A DNA stretch of 57,162 nt from JABDPF01 sp037384065 (GTDB lineage: Bacteria > Pseudomonadota > Gammaproteobacteria > Xanthomonadales > SZUA-36). A program made the position numbers and the translations under genes. The notes under the pieces are model-generated. The model was not told the origin of the DNA and made no database searches. It saw nothing but the letters and a program-made list of their open reading frames with translations. Below, in pieces: positions 30,232 to 39,426 of the stretch (positions within the stretch are counted from its first letter, which is position 1; each line of letters begins with the position of its first letter). The stretch is from positions 1 to 57,162 of the forward strand of contig JARROJ010000009.1 of the NCBI GenBank assembly GCA_037384065.1, in the 5' to 3' direction.

Positions 30232-30887
30232 GACTCGCTACCGTCCTCGGGCAGTTCAACCCCCAGCGCCTCGAGTTTCATCACGAGCTTGTTGCGGTCA
30301 CCGACGCCGGCCTCCAGGCCGTCGAGCGCCTCGCGATAGGCCGTCACGGCTTCGTCGCTGCGCCCCATCGCGAACAGGATGTCGCCGCGAACTTCGGCGT
30401 AGCGGGCCTCGAAACCGGTCACATCATTCGCCCCGTCGAGTGTCGTGAGCGCTTCCTCCGCGCGGCCCTCGTCGAGCAGCACGCGCGCCAGGCGCTCGCG
30501 GGCCACGACCTGCATCGCCTTCGGATAACCGTTCTCGACCACGAATTCGTAATGACCGATCGCCAGGTCCGGCTGCTTCAGTTCGAGGCGTGCCCGGGCC
30601 ATCTGCAGCGCCGCCATCGACGCGTACGGCGAGCTGGCGTGCTCGTCCTTCAGGTTCTGGAAATTGTCCATCGCGGCATCGACCTGGTTCGCGGCGAGCA
30701 AGGTGCCCATCACCTGGAACTCCGCCGAAGCCTGTTGCCGGCTGTTCTCCTGCCAGGACTGCCATTGCTTGAAGCCGAACAGTCCGCCAAAGGCGATCAC
30801 CAGCCCCATGACGATGGCGCTGCCGTTTTCCTTCAACCACTTCTTGACGACTTCGCCCTGCTCGTGGGCGTCGTAGATCTCAACCAT
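30228..30887 (-). CDS. YfgM-like TPR membrane protein
   Basis: 219 aa with a short cytoplasmic N-terminus (MVEIYDAHEQGEVVKKWLKEN), one membrane helix at about 25-42, and a periplasmic TPR-like domain. This matches YfgM, an ancillary SecYEG translocon protein encoded next to bamB. Upstream, TAGAAT is seen on the minus strand at 30924-30919. The 251 bp between this gene and hisS otherwise hold only a GC-rich stretch with a small hairpin just after the hisS stop. Confidence 0.9.
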   Translation of the reverse strand: MVEIYDAHEQGEVVKKWLKENGSAIVMGLVIAFGGLFGFKQWQSWQENSRQQASAEFQVMGTLLAANQVDAAMDNFQNLKDEHASSPYASMAALQMARARLELKQPDLAIGHYEFVVENGYPKAMQVVARERLARVLLDEGRAEEALTTLDGANDVTGFEARYAEVRGDILFAMGRSDEAVTAYREALDGLEAGVGDRNKLVMKLEALGVELPEDGSES

Positions 30888-31138
30888 TTCGATTCCGCTT
30901 CGTAAAAACGCCGTATTCTATCACGGCGACTCGCTGCGAAAGTACCGTTGATACGTCGTCGGGCGGCTGCCGACGGCGGTCGGGCGCGGCAATCGCCAAT
31001 CCGGCACGGCCGGGCGCGCGCTGACGGCCGCCCCCAGCGCGTTGCGGGCGCCGACCGGGGCCTGCGCCTGGACGTCGGTGGAGTATGGGACCGGCAGGTT
31101 TTACCGCCGGCTGGAGACGGTGAGCGCGGCGCGCAGAC

Positions 31139-32413
31139 TCAGGGTGCGGTCATCCAGGCCTGCAGCCAGCCGCCCAGCCGCTCCTGGTCGACCTGTTCCT
31201 GCGGGCGCTCCTCGCGCAGGTACTTGACCGTGACGGTGCCGCCGGCGAGTTCGTCTTCGCCGAGAACGAGCGCCAGTGGCGCGCCGCTGCGATCCGCGCG
31301 TTTGAACTGCGCCTTGAAGCTGCCGTTGGCGAGGTTCGACTGGATGCGCAGCAGCGGCACCTCGTCGCGCAGGCGCTCGGCGAGCTGCAAGCCGCCCGAT
31401 GCGGTTCCGGCGCCGGCCATGATCAGGTAGACGTGCGGCGTCAGCGGTTCGGGCTCCGCGTGTTCGCGCATCAGTTCGATCAGGCGCTCCTGCCCCATCG
31501 CGAATCCAACGCCGGGCCACGGGCGCCCGCCCTGGATTTCGACCAGCCCGTCGTAACGTCCACCGGCGCACACCGTGCCCTGGGCGCCGAGCTGGTCCGT
31601 GATCCACTCGAATACGGCGTGGCTGTAGTAATCCAGTCCGCGGACCAGGCGCGGGTTGACCTGGTATTCGATGCCGAAGCCGTCCAGCAGCGCCAGGAAG
31701 CCGTCGAAGTACTCGCGCGACGCCGCGCCGAGAAAATCGGACAGGACCGGCGCCTCCGCCAGCACCTCCTGCACCCCGGGATTCTTGCTGTCGAGAATCC
31801 GCAGCGGATTCCGCTCGAGCCGGCGCCGGCTGTCCTCGTCCAGTCGCTCGCGCCGCGCCGACAGGAAGGCGTGCAGCTGCTCGCGGTAGGCGGAACGCTC
31901 CTCGGCGGTGCCGAGCGAATTGACCTCGAGCCGAAGCGATGGCAGGCCGAGTTCCTGCCAGATCCGCTGGCACATCGCCAGCAGTTCGGCGTCGATGTCC
32001 GGCCCCGGAGCGCCGAACACCTCGGCGCCGACCTGGTGAAACTGCCGGGTGCGGCCCTTCTGGGGCCGTTCGCGACGAAACATCTGACCCATGTACCACA
32101 CGCGCAGCGGTTGGGCGTACAGCAGGCCGTTCTGCAGGACCGCCCGCACGACCCCCGCCGTGCCCTCGGGCCGCAGGCTCAGCCGATCGCCGTTACGATC
32201 CTCGAAGGTATACATCTCCTTCTCGACCACGTCCGTGGCCTCGCCGATCGCGCGCGAAAACACCTCGGTTTTCTCGACCACCGGGATGCGGATCTCGTCG
32301 TAGCCGTAGGCGGCGAAGACCCGCCGCACGGTGTCTTCGAGCGCGTGCCACAAATGCATGTCCTGCGGCAGCGTGTCGTGCATGCCGCGTATCGAGTTGA
32401 TCGTTGAACTCAC
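31139..32413 (-). CDS. hisS: Histidyl-tRNA synthetase
   Basis: Class II synthetase of 424 aa, charging tRNA-His in the cytoplasm. Motif 2 region (MGQMFRRERPQKGRTRQFHQVG), the histidine-specific LVRGLDYYSHAVFE and AGGRYDGLVE, motif 3 GVGFAMGQERL and a C-terminal anticodon-binding domain (LVLGEDE, TVTVKYL) are all visible. ATG 32413 gives the usual MSSTINSIRGMHD start. Confidence 0.97.
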   Translation of the reverse strand: MSSTINSIRGMHDTLPQDMHLWHALEDTVRRVFAAYGYDEIRIPVVEKTEVFSRAIGEATDVVEKEMYTFEDRNGDRLSLRPEGTAGVVRAVLQNGLLYAQPLRVWYMGQMFRRERPQKGRTRQFHQVGAEVFGAPGPDIDAELLAMCQRIWQELGLPSLRLEVNSLGTAEERSAYREQLHAFLSARRERLDEDSRRRLERNPLRILDSKNPGVQEVLAEAPVLSDFLGAASREYFDGFLALLDGFGIEYQVNPRLVRGLDYYSHAVFEWITDQLGAQGTVCAGGRYDGLVEIQGGRPWPGVGFAMGQERLIELMREHAEPEPLTPHVYLIMAGAGTASGGLQLAERLRDEVPLLRIQSNLANGSFKAQFKRADRSGAPLALVLGEDELAGGTVTVKYLREERPQEQVDQERLGGWLQAWMTAP

Positions 32414-32443
32414 CGTATCGTGCCCTGCTGATGAAGAAAGCCC

Positions 32444-32458
32444 GCGCCCGCGGGGCGC
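32444..32458 (-). terminator. Weak hairpin between rodZ and hisS
   Basis: GCGCCC/GGGCGC 6-bp stem with a 3-base loop in the 70-bp rodZ-hisS gap, followed on the minus strand by GGGCTTTCTTC. The T-tract is interrupted, so termination would be partial. In many relatives ispG occupies this gap. Confidence 0.35.
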
Positions 32459-32483
32459 GATGGGCTGTTGATTCTAACGGATT

Positions 32484-33371
32484 TCAGGGGTCCGCCGGGG
32501 CCTGGGGATCGAGCGGTTCGACCGACTCCACCGCGGGCAGAACCACCCGCGCCACCCCGTCGCGCGTATGCGGCGCCAGGTCGACGGATTCGCCGTCCAG
32601 CGCCACCAACACGGCGGAAGCGCGCCCGACCATGACCCGGAAGGGGCCCGCGTCCCGGTACTCGCGATGCGTACCGGCACGGATGAGGTCCATCTCGATC
32701 TGGCGGTCGTCCTGACCAAAAACTTCCACCCAGGTGTCCGCCGAGGTGGTGATCTCCAGGGTTCGCTGCCCGGTCGCGGCGGCGTCGCCGCGGTTGTCGT
32801 CGATCGCGGCCCACGCCTCTTCCGCGGCGGTACCGCCACTGAGCTCGGCGCGCTTGCTGAGCATTTCAACGGAGGCGATCGATGCGTTCAGGTGCCGGTT
32901 GCGCTGCGCGGCCCCGTCCCCCGAATCAGCCGCCGCGGAAACGGTCGGCGTGCCCGGCGCCGCGTCACCCTGGGACCATTTCACCGCTTCGTGCGTGAAC
33001 TGCCAGGTGAGCGTGGCGATCAGCGCCGAGGCGGCCACGTAACTGGAAAACTTGAGCCAGCGCTCGCCGCCCCTGCGCGGGGCCTGCTCCGGGAACACGG
33101 TCCGTACTTCCGGCTCGATGCCCTGGATCGAGTCCATGCGATCCTCGATTTCCGCCGGGTCCACACCCAGAAAGCGGGCGTAATTGCGAACGTAGCCCTT
33201 CAGGTAGACGGTGGGGATGTCAGCCGTCTCGCCCGACTCGATTGCCACCAGCACCTGGCGCCGGATGCGCGACGCCTCGGCGGCCCGGTCGAGGCTGATT
33301 TTCCGATTTTCCCGGACCTGTCGAAGCAGGTCCCCGGGGCGCATGGGTATCAGTTCTTGCTGGTCGCTCAT
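32484..33371 (-). CDS. rodZ: Cytoskeleton protein RodZ
   Basis: 295 aa cell-shape protein linking MreB to the elongation machinery. N-terminal Xre-type HTH (about 12-75: GDLLRQVRENRKISLDRAA, YLKGYVRNYARFLG), a membrane helix at about 105-125, and a C-terminal beta-rich periplasmic domain (ITTSADTWVEVFGQDD, DLAPHTRDGVARVVLP). Lies between pilW and hisS as in relatives. Confidence 0.93.
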   Translation of the reverse strand: MSDQQELIPMRPGDLLRQVRENRKISLDRAAEASRIRRQVLVAIESGETADIPTVYLKGYVRNYARFLGVDPAEIEDRMDSIQGIEPEVRTVFPEQAPRRGGERWLKFSSYVAASALIATLTWQFTHEAVKWSQGDAAPGTPTVSAAADSGDGAAQRNRHLNASIASVEMLSKRAELSGGTAAEEAWAAIDDNRGDAAATGQRTLEITTSADTWVEVFGQDDRQIEMDLIRAGTHREYRDAGPFRVMVGRASAVLVALDGESVDLAPHTRDGVARVVLPAVESVEPLDPQAPADP

Positions 33372-33388
33372 TCCATTCCCTGGCCGGC

Positions 33389-34129
33389 TTACCCGCCTGT
33401 CTCCATTGCACCCGGGTACTGTTCCCGCAATGCCCTGCGATACTGCTCGGCAGAGGCTTCGTCACCAAGCTGCGTCTCGACCCGCACGCCCAGGGAAAGG
33501 CTTTCCCGGGTTCGGGCGGCGACCGCTTCGTAACGCTGCAGGAACGCCCTGGCTTTCAAATAGTCCCCTTTCCGGTAGCTGACTTCAGCCATGGGCAGAA
33601 GCGCGGCCGCCATTCGGGGGTTCCGTTTCAGCGATTGTCTCAAATAGGTTTCGGCGGTGTCCAGATCGCCCCGCGCCAGGGCGCAGGATCCGGCGTTGGA
33701 CAGCGCGATCTCCGGCGTCTGGTAAAACGGATCGGCGATCGCGGTGCGGAAGAAGCGGTCGGCTTCCTCGCGCTTGCCGATGCCGCACAGGAACGCGCCG
33801 AGGTTGTTGTTGACCGAACCGTCTTTCGGGTCGTGACGGACCGCTTCGCGGTATTCCGTCTCGGCCATCTCGCGGTCACCGATCGTCTCGTACAGGACCC
33901 CGAGCATGGTGTGCGCCGGCGCGTACGTCTCGTCGTACGCCACCGCGCGCTTGAGCTTCTCCAGCGAAATCTCGTATTGCCCGCGATCGAGGTACTGGCG
34001 CCCGAGCGCGGTATTGGTCTCGGCCGCCTTGCGCGAATCCGTGTCGGACCGCTCGGGAGAGGAAGCGCAGGCCGCGAGCAGCAGCATCGCCAGCAGGGTA
34101 AACACGGTCCGTCGTGCCATTCCGTTCAT
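33389..34129 (-). CDS. pilW: Type IV pilus assembly lipoprotein PilW/PilF (TPR)
   Basis: 246-aa lipoprotein: signal peptide with lipobox LLAAC (Cys at about 21) followed by about six TPR repeats (for example YAPAHTMLGVLYETIGDREMAETEYREAV). It is the pilotin for PilQ secretin assembly. The ATG overlaps the rlmN TGA (ATGA). A second ATG 9 bp downstream is possible. Confidence 0.92.
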   Translation of the reverse strand: MNGMARRTVFTLLAMLLLAACASSPERSDTDSRKAAETNTALGRQYLDRGQYEISLEKLKRAVAYDETYAPAHTMLGVLYETIGDREMAETEYREAVRHDPKDGSVNNNLGAFLCGIGKREEADRFFRTAIADPFYQTPEIALSNAGSCALARGDLDTAETYLRQSLKRNPRMAAALLPMAEVSYRKGDYLKARAFLQRYEAVAARTRESLSLGVRVETQLGDEASAEQYRRALREQYPGAMETGG

Positions 34130-35229
34130 GCGCTCGGCCTCTGTTCCTGGATCACGCGGCTGCGGCGCGTGCGATCCCGCACCTGTCCCGCGAGTTGACC
34201 ACAGGCCGCGTCGATATCCTCGCCGCGGGTCTTGCGGACGGTGGCGATCAGCCCGCCGTCCATCACGATTTCCTGAAACGCCCGGATTCGCGGCTCGGGC
34301 GAGCAGCGGTAGCGGGTGCCCGGGAACGGATTGAAGGGTATCAGATTGAGCTTGCTCGGCAAGCGGCGCAGCAGCTTGACCAGCTTGCGCGCGTGATCGG
34401 GGTGATCGTTGACGCCGTCGATCAGGGTGTACTCGAACGTGACCGTCCGCTTGTGCTTGTCCGACACGTAATCCGCGCAGGCGCGCATCAGCTCGCGAAT
34501 CGGATACTTGCGGTTGAGCGGCACCAGCTGTTCGCGGAGCTCATCGTCCGGCGCGTGCAGCGAGACCGCCAGCGCGACATCGATCGTCTCGCGCAGGCGA
34601 TCGATTCCGGGCACCAGCCCCGCGGTCGACAGCGTGACCCGCTTGGCGGCCATGCCGAAACCGAGGTCGGCGCGCAACAGCGACAGGGCCGGAACGACTT
34701 CGTAGAAATTGGCCAGCGGTTCGCCCATCCCCATCAGGACGACGTTCGTGATGCGGCGTTCGCCGTTCCGTTCGTGTCCCAGGATCCGGGCGGCCTGCCA
34801 GACCTGGCCGATGATCTCGCTGCTGGACAGGTTGCGGTTGAATCCCTGCGCCCCGGTCGCGCAGAACGTGCAGTTCAGCGCACAGCCGACCTGCGAGGAG
34901 ATGCACAGCGTGCCGCGGGTCGCTTCCGGAATGAACACGGTCTCGACCGCGTTGCCGCCGCCGACGCCCATCAGCCACTTGACCGTCCCGTCGCTCGACA
35001 CCTGCTCGCGGACGATCTCGGGCGGACGAATCTCGGCCTTGCCGGCCAGTTCCTCGCGCAGGGCCAGGCTCAGGTTGGTCATGTCCGCGAAATCGGTCAC
35101 ACCCTGGTGGTAAATCCACTTCAGGACCTGCTGGGCACGGAACGGCTTTTCGCCGAGCGAGGCGAAATAGCCCCGCAACTGGCCTTCGTGCAGGCCCAGC
35201 AGGTTGACGGGTGCGTGTGCGGCGCTCAT
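34126..35229 (-). CDS. rlmN: Dual-specificity 23S rRNA/tRNA adenine-C2 methyltransferase RlmN
   Basis: Radical-SAM methyltransferase of 367 aa that methylates A2503 of 23S rRNA and A37 of some tRNAs. The 4Fe-4S motif is C116-x3-C120-x2-C123, MGMGEPLANF and GLIATVRKTRGEDIDAACGQL (with the methyl-carrying C-terminal cysteine) are conserved. Follows ndk by 41 bp. Confidence 0.96.
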   Translation of the reverse strand: MSAAHAPVNLLGLHEGQLRGYFASLGEKPFRAQQVLKWIYHQGVTDFADMTNLSLALREELAGKAEIRPPEIVREQVSSDGTVKWLMGVGGGNAVETVFIPEATRGTLCISSQVGCALNCTFCATGAQGFNRNLSSSEIIGQVWQAARILGHERNGERRITNVVLMGMGEPLANFYEVVPALSLLRADLGFGMAAKRVTLSTAGLVPGIDRLRETIDVALAVSLHAPDDELREQLVPLNRKYPIRELMRACADYVSDKHKRTVTFEYTLIDGVNDHPDHARKLVKLLRRLPSKLNLIPFNPFPGTRYRCSPEPRIRAFQEIVMDGGLIATVRKTRGEDIDAACGQLAGQVRDRTRRSRVIQEQRPSA

Positions 35230-35270
35230 CGGAATGTGACGGTGCTCGTCGACCGAACCGGCGGGCCGGT

Positions 35271-35696
35271 TCAGCGCGAGAATATCTCGACCTCGCTGAA
35301 GAAGCAGGCGATCTCGACCGCAGCCGTCTCCGGCGCATCCGAGCCGTGCACCGCGTTGGCGTCGATGCTCTGCGCGAAATCGGCGCGGATCGTGCCGGCG
35401 GCGGCTTCCTGCGGATTGGTCGCGCCCATCAGTTCGCGGTTGCGGGCGATCGCGTTTTCGCCTTCCAGCACCTGGATCATCACGGGGCCGGACGTCATGA
35501 AGGCGACGAGGTCATTGAAGAAGGGCCGTTCGCGGTGAACCGCGTAAAAGCGCTCGGCCTCGGCGCGACTCAGGTGCTTCATCTTCGCCGCGACAATTTT
35601 GAGGCCAGCCTTCTCGAACCGGCTGTAGATTTCGCCGATCACGTTCTTGGCGACCGCATCGGGCTTGACGATGGAAAGCGTTCTCTCGATAGACAC
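35271..35696 (-). CDS. ndk: Nucleoside diphosphate kinase
   Basis: 141 aa enzyme balancing NTP pools. RTLSIVKPDAV opens the protein and the phospho-accepting His is in NAVHGSD. The start is GTG at 35696, preceded by AAGGAG at 7 bp spacing. Confidence 0.97.
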   Translation of the reverse strand: MSIERTLSIVKPDAVAKNVIGEIYSRFEKAGLKIVAAKMKHLSRAEAERFYAVHRERPFFNDLVAFMTSGPVMIQVLEGENAIARNRELMGATNPQEAAAGTIRADFAQSIDANAVHGSDAPETAAVEIACFFSEVEIFSR

Positions 35697-35718
35697 TTAA
35701 AAACTCCTTGTACCCATA

Positions 35719-35747
35719 TGAATAATGGATAAAAAGCAAAATTACAA
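35719..35747 (-). promoter_or_regulatory. Possible ndk promoter in an AT-rich stretch
   Basis: TTGTAA (35747-35742) and TATTCA (35724-35719) at 17 bp spacing lie upstream of ndk on the minus strand. The surrounding 35697-35790 region is markedly AT-rich compared with the rest of the window. Matches to consensus are weak. Confidence 0.3.
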
Positions 35748-35830
35748 CGAAACAGAAAAAATCGGTTGGATATCAGTGCGATTTTACGTTCCCGGCGGGG
35801 TGCACGCAATCGAAAGGCGGGCCCCGAATC

Positions 35831-35860
35831 TTGACCGCCCGAATTGCGGCCCCCTATCAT
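35831..35860 (+). promoter_or_regulatory. Predicted fadE promoter
   Basis: TTGACC (35831-35836) and TATCAT (35855-35860) with 18 bp spacing, each 5 of 6 to the sigma-70 consensus. Predicted leader is about 63 nt to the fadE ATG at 35930. Confidence 0.6.
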
Positions 35861-35929
35861 TGGCGGCGCAGGAACACGCCGCCGACCGGGCGAGCCGCGA
35901 GGCGCCATCCGACTTCAGCGAGGTCCGCC

Positions 35930-38389
35930 ATGGACACCCTGTATTTCTTCATTCTCGTACTCACGGTTCTGATCCTCGCCTACAAGCGGGTGCGCCTGCT
36001 GCCGGCGATGACGATCATGATCGTGCTGACCGTGGTCTGGACCGAACTGCGGCACCTGTTCTACGTCCCCAGCTGGTTCCGCTACGGCAATGGCATCGTC
36101 GCCGTGACCCTCATCGGCTTTGCGATCGGCCCGCTGCGCCGCCTGCTCATCAGCGACCGGTTGTATGTTCTGTTCCGCAAGATCCTGCCGCGCATCTCGC
36201 AGACCGAGCAGGAGGCCCTCGACGCCGGCACCGTCTGGTGGGAAGGCGAGATTTTTTCCGGGCGGCCGCGCTGGAAAAACCTGCTGGCCTACCCCGCGCC
36301 GACGCTGACCGAGGAGGAACAGGCCTTCATCGACGGCCCGGTCGAAGAGTTGTGCCGCATGGCCGACGACTGGGATATCGCCAGTAACCACCGGCGGTTG
36401 CCCGACGCCTTGTGGGACTACATTCGCGAGCAACGCATGCTCGGCATGATCATCCCGAAGGAATACGGCGGCCTGGAATTCTCGGCCCAGGGCCACTCCG
36501 AAGTCGTGATGAAGCTGGCCAGCCGCAACCTGACGGCGGCGATCAGCGTGATGGTGCCCAACTCGCTCGGCCCGGGGGAACTGCTGTTGCATTACGGCAC
36601 CGAAGCGCAGAAACAGCATTTCCTGCCGCGCCTCGCCCGCGGCGAAGAGGTCCCCTGCTTCGCGCTGACCTCGACCACGGCCGGTTCGGATGCGGCCGGC
36701 ATGAACGACTACGGCATCGTCTGCAAAGAGATGTTCGAAGGCGAGGAGACGCTCGGCCTGCGCCTGAACTGGAACAAGCGGTACATCACGCTGGCCCCGG
36801 TCGCGACCCTGTTGGGGCTCGCCTTCAAGGTCCGCGATCCGGACCGCTTGCTCGGCGACGAGGTCGATCTGGGCATTACCTGCGCGCTGATCCCGACGGA
36901 CACGCCCGGGGTCGAGATCGGCAATCGCCACATGCCGGTCGGCGCCTTTTTCATGAACGGCCCGACCCGCGGCAAGGACGTGTTCATTCCGCTCGACTGG
37001 GTCATCGGCGGGCGTGAGCGAATCGGCCAGGGCTGGCGCATGCTGATGCAGACGCTGGCCGCCGGGCGAGCGATCTCGCTGCCCGCGACCGGCGTCGCCG
37101 GCGGCAAGATGGCGGCCCTGATGTCCGGCGCGTATGCACGGATTCGCAAGCAGTTCGACATCCCGATCGGCAGTTTCGAGGGCATCCAGGAGCCGCTCGC
37201 CCGCATCGCCGGGCGCACCTACCGGATGGACGCCGCGCGACGGCTGACCCTGGTCGCGCTGGACCAGGGCGAACGCCCGAGCGTGCTGTCGGCGATACTC
37301 AAGTACCAGCTGACCGAGGGCAACCGCCAGTGCATCGCGGACGCGATGGACATTCACGGCGGCAAGGGGGTCATCACCGGCCCCGGCAACTACCTCGCGC
37401 GGGCATGGTCGGCGCTGCCGATCGCGATCACCGTCGAGGGCGCCAACATCCTGACCCGCTCGCTGATCATCTTCGGCCAGGGCGCGATTCGCGCGCATCC
37501 CTGGCTGTTGAAGGAGATGTCCGCGGCCCGCGATACCCGGCCCGGCGCGCGCCGCGCATTCGACAAGGCATTGTTCGGGCACATCGGCCACGTGATCAGC
37601 AACGGCGTGCGCGCCTTCATGCTCGGCGTATCCGGCGGCTGGGCCACGCGGACGCCCGTCAAGGGCCCGACGGCGCGCTATTACCGCCAGGTCACGCGGA
37701 TGAGCGCGGCCTTCGCATTCGTCGCCGATGCGGTCCTGCTGACCCTGGGGGGCAGTTTCAAGTTCCGCGAAACCCTCTCGGGCCGCCTGGCGGACGCCCT
37801 GATCCACCTCTACCTCGCCAGCGCCGTTCTGAAGCGATTCGAGGACGACGGGCGCCCGGAGGAAGACCTGCCGTTTCTCGCCTGGGCCATGGACGACAGC
37901 CTGCACACCGTCCAGGAGCGCCTGCGCGGCGTCCTCGGCAATTTCCCGGTGCCCGGCCTCGGGCGCCTGATCAAGTGGCTGGTGTTTCCGCTGGGGGCCT
38001 CTTACGCCGGCCCGACGGACCGCACCGTGCGCCACGCGGCACGGCTGCTGCAGAACGAATGCGAAGCCCGCGACCGCCTGGTTTCCGGCGTCTTCATCTC
38101 CGACCTCGACGATGCGAGCGGCAAGGTCCACACGGCCTTCCACCTCGTGCTCACCGCGACCCGCGCCGAAAACGCCATCCGCAACGCGCTGAAGGAACCG
38201 GTCACGTTCGAGAATCACCGCGAACTGGTGCAGAAGGCCGTCGAGAGCGGCGTGATCACCGAGGAACAGGCGACCACCGTCAGGCTCGCCCAGGAGGCGA
38301 CGCGGGCGGTCGTCGATGTCGACGAATTCACGCGCGCCGAGATCGAGGGCGGCGCGACGCCCGAGCGGCGCGAGGCGGCCAACGCCTGA
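35930..38389 (+). CDS. fadE: Acyl-CoA dehydrogenase FadE
   Basis: First enzyme of beta-oxidation, 819 aa (E. coli FadE 814). N-terminal membrane segments (about 2-18 and 26-45), then the acyl-CoA dehydrogenase core: GMIIPKEYGGLEFSAQGHS, FALTSTTAGSDAAGM, AGRAISLPATGVAGGK and the C-terminal DUF1974-like region (LYLASAVLKRFED...). ATG 35930 is chosen for the hydrophobic FadE start MDTLYFFIL and a nearby GAGG; the open frame begins at 35831. Confidence 0.95.
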   Translation: MDTLYFFILVLTVLILAYKRVRLLPAMTIMIVLTVVWTELRHLFYVPSWFRYGNGIVAVTLIGFAIGPLRRLLISDRLYVLFRKILPRISQTEQEALDAGTVWWEGEIFSGRPRWKNLLAYPAPTLTEEEQAFIDGPVEELCRMADDWDIASNHRRLPDALWDYIREQRMLGMIIPKEYGGLEFSAQGHSEVVMKLASRNLTAAISVMVPNSLGPGELLLHYGTEAQKQHFLPRLARGEEVPCFALTSTTAGSDAAGMNDYGIVCKEMFEGEETLGLRLNWNKRYITLAPVATLLGLAFKVRDPDRLLGDEVDLGITCALIPTDTPGVEIGNRHMPVGAFFMNGPTRGKDVFIPLDWVIGGRERIGQGWRMLMQTLAAGRAISLPATGVAGGKMAALMSGAYARIRKQFDIPIGSFEGIQEPLARIAGRTYRMDAARRLTLVALDQGERPSVLSAILKYQLTEGNRQCIADAMDIHGGKGVITGPGNYLARAWSALPIAITVEGANILTRSLIIFGQGAIRAHPWLLKEMSAARDTRPGARRAFDKALFGHIGHVISNGVRAFMLGVSGGWATRTPVKGPTARYYRQVTRMSAAFAFVADAVLLTLGGSFKFRETLSGRLADALIHLYLASAVLKRFEDDGRPEEDLPFLAWAMDDSLHTVQERLRGVLGNFPVPGLGRLIKWLVFPLGASYAGPTDRTVRHAARLLQNECEARDRLVSGVFISDLDDASGKVHTAFHLVLTATRAENAIRNALKEPVTFENHRELVQKAVESGVITEEQATTVRLAQEATRAVVDVDEFTRAEIEGGATPERREAANA

Positions 38390-38435
38390 GCGGTGCGCCC
38401 GGCCCGTCCGGCGGCCGCCGTCGGCGACCGCGGAA

Positions 38436-38444
38436 TGGTATACT
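38436..38444 (+). promoter_or_regulatory. Extended -10 promoter upstream of moxR
   Basis: TG-G-TATACT at 38436-38444 forms an extended -10 element in the 99-bp gap between fadE and moxR. The predicted leader is about 38 nt and ends in AAGGGA before the moxR ATG. It probably drives moxR, the DUF58 gene and tgpA. Confidence 0.5.
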
Positions 38445-38488
38445 CGCGCTCGGCAACAGGGACGGGAAGCGCGTGGTGGCAAGGGACT

Positions 38489-39421
38489 ATGAACGATAAC
38501 GACACTCGCCTGCAGCGTCTGCAGCAGGCCCGGGCCGCGGTCAACAACATCCTGCTCGGCAAGGATCAGCAGGTCAGTCTCGCGTTCTGCTGCCTGCTTG
38601 CGCGCGGCCACCTTCTGATCGAGGACGTGCCGGGCGTCGGCAAGACCACCCTGGCCCACGCGATCGCACGCGTGATCGGTTCGGATTACCAGCGCATCCA
38701 GTTCACCAGCGATTTGCTGCCGGCCGACATTCTCGGCGTTTCGATCTACAAGCGGGAAAAGGACGCGTTCGAACTGCACCCGGGACCGATCTTCAGCCAG
38801 GTGATCCTGGCGGACGAGGTCAACCGCGCCACGCCGAAAACGCAGAGCGCGCTGCTCGAGGGCATGGCGGAGCGCCAGGTCACGATCGAGAACGAGACGC
38901 ACGCCCTGCCCGACCCCTTCTTCGTCATGGCGACCCAGAATCCGCTCGACCTCGTCGGCACCTTCCCGCTGCCGGACTCGCAGCTCGATCGTTTCCTGCT
39001 CAGTTTCTCGCTGGGTTACCCGGATCCGGTGGCCGAGCGCGAGTTGCTGATGGCCGAGGACCGTTCCCGGCTGCTCGAACGCACCGGCCAGATGCTCACA
39101 CCGGAGGACATTCGGGCCCTGCAGGAAGATTGCGACGCGATTCACGTCGGTGAAAAGCTGCTCGACTATGTCCAGGCCCTGCTCAAGGAGACGCGCGACG
39201 AGCGCTGGTTCGAAGCCGGGCTGTCACCACGCGCCGGACTCGCCCTGCTCGCCGCCAGCCGCGCGCACGCCTTCCTGGACGGCCGTGACTTCGTCGTCCC
39301 GGAGGACGTCAAGGCCATCTTCCCGGGGCTCGCGCGGCACCGCCTGACCGCATCGACCGGGTTTGGCCAGGCGCCCGAGGAGCAGATCGCGGAATTGCTC
39401 GACCAGGTGCCCGTGCCCTGA
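38489..39421 (+). CDS. MoxR-family AAA+ ATPase
   Basis: 310 aa MoxR AAA+ chaperone-like ATPase. Walker A EDVPGVGKTT at about 45-54, Walker B VILADEVNRA, then MATQNPLDLVGTFPLPDSQLDRF. MoxR proteins mature partner complexes and are usually followed, as here, by a DUF58 protein and a transglutaminase-like membrane protein. ATG 38489 follows AAGGGA. Confidence 0.93.
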   Translation: MNDNDTRLQRLQQARAAVNNILLGKDQQVSLAFCCLLARGHLLIEDVPGVGKTTLAHAIARVIGSDYQRIQFTSDLLPADILGVSIYKREKDAFELHPGPIFSQVILADEVNRATPKTQSALLEGMAERQVTIENETHALPDPFFVMATQNPLDLVGTFPLPDSQLDRFLLSFSLGYPDPVAERELLMAEDRSRLLERTGQMLTPEDIRALQEDCDAIHVGEKLLDYVQALLKETRDERWFEAGLSPRAGLALLAASRAHAFLDGRDFVVPEDVKAIFPGLARHRLTASTGFGQAPEEQIAELLDQVPVP

Positions 39422-39426
39422 CAGCC

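Noticed and set aside
35915..39145. 1076-codon minus-strand frame opposite fadE and moxR
   Set aside because: Composition is typical of an antisense shadow; two well-defined genes with promoters lie on the plus strand.
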